Source: Bifidobacterium breve (GTDB taxonomy: Bacteria; Actinomycetota; Acidimicrobiia; Acidimicrobiales; Ilumatobacteraceae). From it: DNA of 7,620 nt. The translations under genes were made by a program, and so were the position numbers. Within the stretch, counting starts at the first letter, position 1. The number at the start of each line of letters is the position of its first letter. Under the pieces are notes generated by a model. That model was not told the DNA's origin. It ran no database searches and was given only the letters and a program-made list of their open reading frames with translations. The stretch is from NCBI GenBank assembly GCA_943325425.2, contig CALPPJ020000053.1, forward strand, positions 1 through 7,620, in the 5' to 3' direction. Shown here in pieces: positions 6,552-7,620 of the stretch.

Positions 6552-6941
6552 ATGCGTTTTCTTCGTCCCATCACTGCCACTGTTTTCGCCGCTTCCCTCC
6601 TCACCCTCAGTTCATGCGGTGGATCGTCGTCAAGCTCCCCGGATTACACCATCCCCGCCGATGCCGGGTTAGTTGTCAAGGCAGTTCCGTCCATCCGCTG
6701 GGACGCCAACGAGTACACCGCTGCGGCTGGCGACATCAAAGTCTTTTTAGCCAACGACGACAGCGTGAAGCACATTTTGGTGATCCGCCAGGGCGACAAA
6801 GTGGTGGGCGACCTCGAACTCACGGTGACCAAGCGCGGCACGTTCGACGAAGGCACGATCAATCTTGAAGCTGGCGAGTACAGCGTGTACTGCATCATCC
6901 CCGGACATAGCAATATGAACAGCAAGCTCACTGTGTCCTAA
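6552..6941 (+). CDS. Cupredoxin-domain lipoprotein (type-1 copper protein)
   Basis: Predicted membrane-anchored extracytoplasmic copper protein of 129 residues, probably an electron carrier or copper-binding protein. Residues 1-21 form a lipoprotein signal peptide (basic N-terminus, hydrophobic core, lipobox LSSC) with Cys22 as the lipidated residue, followed by a Ser-rich spacer (about 25-29). Residues about 35-129 form a small beta-sandwich with type-1 copper ligands: His74 in SVKHILVI, then Cys114, His119 and Met122 in YCIIPGHSNM. This is the C-x4-H-x2-M version of the ligand loop, shorter at the Met side than the PGHxxxGM loops of many relatives. The ATG at 6552 is preferred; the upstream TTG at 6516 would add 12 residues before the signal peptide and lies in the promoter. 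It is divergent from kgd and convergent with the PuuD-like gene, so it is probably monocistronic. The physiological partner is unknown. Confidence 0.82.
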   Translation: MRFLRPITATVFAASLLTLSSCGGSSSSSPDYTIPADAGLVVKAVPSIRWDANEYTAAAGDIKVFLANDDSVKHILVIRQGDKVVGDLELTVTKRGTFDEGTINLEAGEYSVYCIIPGHSNMNSKLTVS

Positions 6942-6960
6942 ACATTTCTTTCAAGAACGC

Positions 6961-6991
6961 AAAAGGGCCGCCCCATTGGGGCGGCCCTTTT
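6961..6991. terminator. Bidirectional intrinsic terminator
   Basis: A perfect 14-bp stem (6961-6974 with 6978-6991) with an ATT loop and a GGGCCGCCCC-type GC core. The arms begin with AAAA and end with TTTT, so either strand gives a GC-rich hairpin closing in a short U-run. It lies 19 bases after the cupredoxin stop and 19 bases beyond the stop of the convergent membrane-protein gene, serving both. Confidence 0.9.
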
Positions 6992-7010
6992 CAATTCAGT
7001 ACTGAGTTAC

Positions 7011-7620
7011 TCAGGCCTTGAGGAAAATCTCACCCAAGATGTAGAGCACGACCCACAAAGCAACCGATGCGTACATGGCATTTTTGTGATTCTCATATGG
7101 CCACAACAACTTGTTGGTGGTCGCAGTTCCGCCCAATTTGCCAAGGCAGTTGAGTTCAAGAATTGCGCCAATCACCAGCGAAATGATGACAAAAGTCCAG
7201 GCCTTACCAGCATCTTGGCCGTCATACAACGGACCGAAGAAGTGTGAAGCACCAACCATGTAGAACAACATTGACACTGAGAAAACCATGTTCTGACGGC
7301 TCGCAAGCACCGCACGACGACCAGCTGCTGGTGCGTCTGGGTTAGCTTCACCACCGGCAAGAACATTGGCCGCGTTAGCCAAAACAATCTTCTGGTTCTT
7401 CCAGATAACCATCCACACGTTGGCGGCCATCGTGATACCGAAAATCATGCCGACAAAGATCGCCGAGTTATGAGGAAGACCATACGTCGAGGTCTCGCTC
7501 ATGAAGTCCTGCATGTAGTTCTCGGTCACGCCAATAATCAAAAGACCAAGGACAAGAGTGACGACTGAAGCCCAGCGGAACCACCACAATGCCCGACGAG
7601 CAAGTTTGTCGATTGAGATA
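7011..7620 (-). CDS. PuuD-like (Urate_ox_N) multi-pass membrane protein, 5' end outside the window
   Basis: The C-terminal 202 residues of an integral membrane protein are visible. The frame stays open to the right edge (residues ISIDKLARRALWWFRW continue upstream of a TTG at 7587-7589), so the true start lies beyond base 7620. About five hydrophobic segments can be seen: ASVVTLVLGLLIIG, SAIFVGMIFGITMAANVWMV, MVFSVSMLFYMVGASHF, WTFVIISLVIGAILEL and MYASVALWVVLYILG. The NVWMVIWKNQKIVLA segment and the ASRQNMVFSVSMLFYMVGASHF segment resemble the membrane domain of urate hydroxylase PuuD (Urate_ox_N family), which oxidises urate in purine breakdown. The protein ends ILGEIFLKA soon after the last helix, with no CxxCH, so it lacks the C-terminal cytochrome c of classical PuuD. 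A role in urate oxidation is therefore uncertain; it may be a short paralogous membrane protein. Family assignment is from memory of motifs. Confidence 0.6.
   Translation of the reverse strand, partial: ISIDKLARRALWWFRWASVVTLVLGLLIIGVTENYMQDFMSETSTYGLPHNSAIFVGMIFGITMAANVWMVIWKNQKIVLANAANVLAGGEANPDAPAAGRRAVLASRQNMVFSVSMLFYMVGASHFFGPLYDGQDAGKAWTFVIISLVIGAILELNCLGKLGGTATTNKLLWPYENHKNAMYASVALWVVLYILGEIFLKA

Noticed and set aside
6993..7008. Imperfect palindrome around CAGTACTG after the terminator
   Set aside because: 16 bases with one mismatch and no loop, in the short gap before a stop codon; likely chance and with no promoter nearby.
2775..7020. Similar sequences GAGTAACTCAGAGGCCTTGG (2774-2793) and GAGTTACTCAGGCCTTG (7004-7020) at the 3' ends of kgd and the PuuD-like gene
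   Set aside because: The match is short and centred on each gene's own TGA stop; probably coincidence rather than a dispersed repeat.
1..7620. Hidden mobile element, CRISPR array, toxin-antitoxin or defence system
   Set aside because: Coding density is filled by intact housekeeping-type genes with similar codon use; no transposase, integrase, terminal repeats, spaced repeats or tRNA-like structure was seen.

Overview
The window reads as an ordinary chromosomal segment of a moderate-GC member of the Actinomycetota. The best taxonomic clue is the 2-oxoglutarate decarboxylase/dehydrogenase: an E2 acyltransferase catalytic domain is fused in front of an E1 subunit, the mycobacterial/corynebacterial 'Kgd' architecture. 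A long alanine/lysine tail of the kind common on actinobacterial nucleic-acid-binding proteins agrees with this, and so do start codons that lack Shine-Dalgarno sequences and have a -10-like hexamer 6-8 bases upstream (leaderless style). A non-mycobacterial lineage such as Acidimicrobiia is my inference from the moderate GC and from the NYN-RNase and PuuD-like families. It is not proven by the sequence.

Layout, left to right. (1) Bases 12-1999, minus strand: a two-gene unit with a NYN-type ribonuclease carrying an S1 domain and a histone-H1-like repeat tail (818-1999), followed after 32 bases by exodeoxyribonuclease III (12-785). (2) Bases 2000-2053: a very short divergent intergenic region. 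(3) Bases 2054-2719, plus strand: a HAD-IA phosphatase-like protein. It ends against a long hairpin (2723-2769) that separates it from the convergent kgd gene. (4) Bases 2781-6416, minus strand: kgd, 1211 residues from the preferred start, with every expected catalytic motif and no frameshift. (5) Bases 6417-6551: a divergent control region with a good sigma-70-type promoter for the next gene and a perfect 14-bp palindrome between its -35 and -10 boxes. (6) Bases 6552-6941, plus strand: a small lipoprotein with a type-1 copper (cupredoxin) domain. (7) Bases 6961-6991: a GC-rich terminator serving both convergent genes. (8) Bases 7011-7620, minus strand: the C-terminal part of a multi-pass membrane protein resembling the membrane domain of urate hydroxylase PuuD. 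Its start lies beyond the right edge.

The genes do not form one pathway. Kgd is central carbon metabolism (TCA cycle). The NYN-RNase and ExoIII are nucleic-acid enzymes that may share a transcript. The cupredoxin lipoprotein and the PuuD-like protein are both cell-envelope and possibly redox proteins, but they are convergent and not co-transcribed. I see no mobile element, CRISPR array, tRNA, rRNA, phage gene or defence island, and no gene-free stretch longer than 300 bases. The points most worth a second look are the palindrome inside the cupredoxin promoter, the NYN-S1-repeat-tail architecture, and the absence of a cytochrome c domain on the PuuD-like protein.
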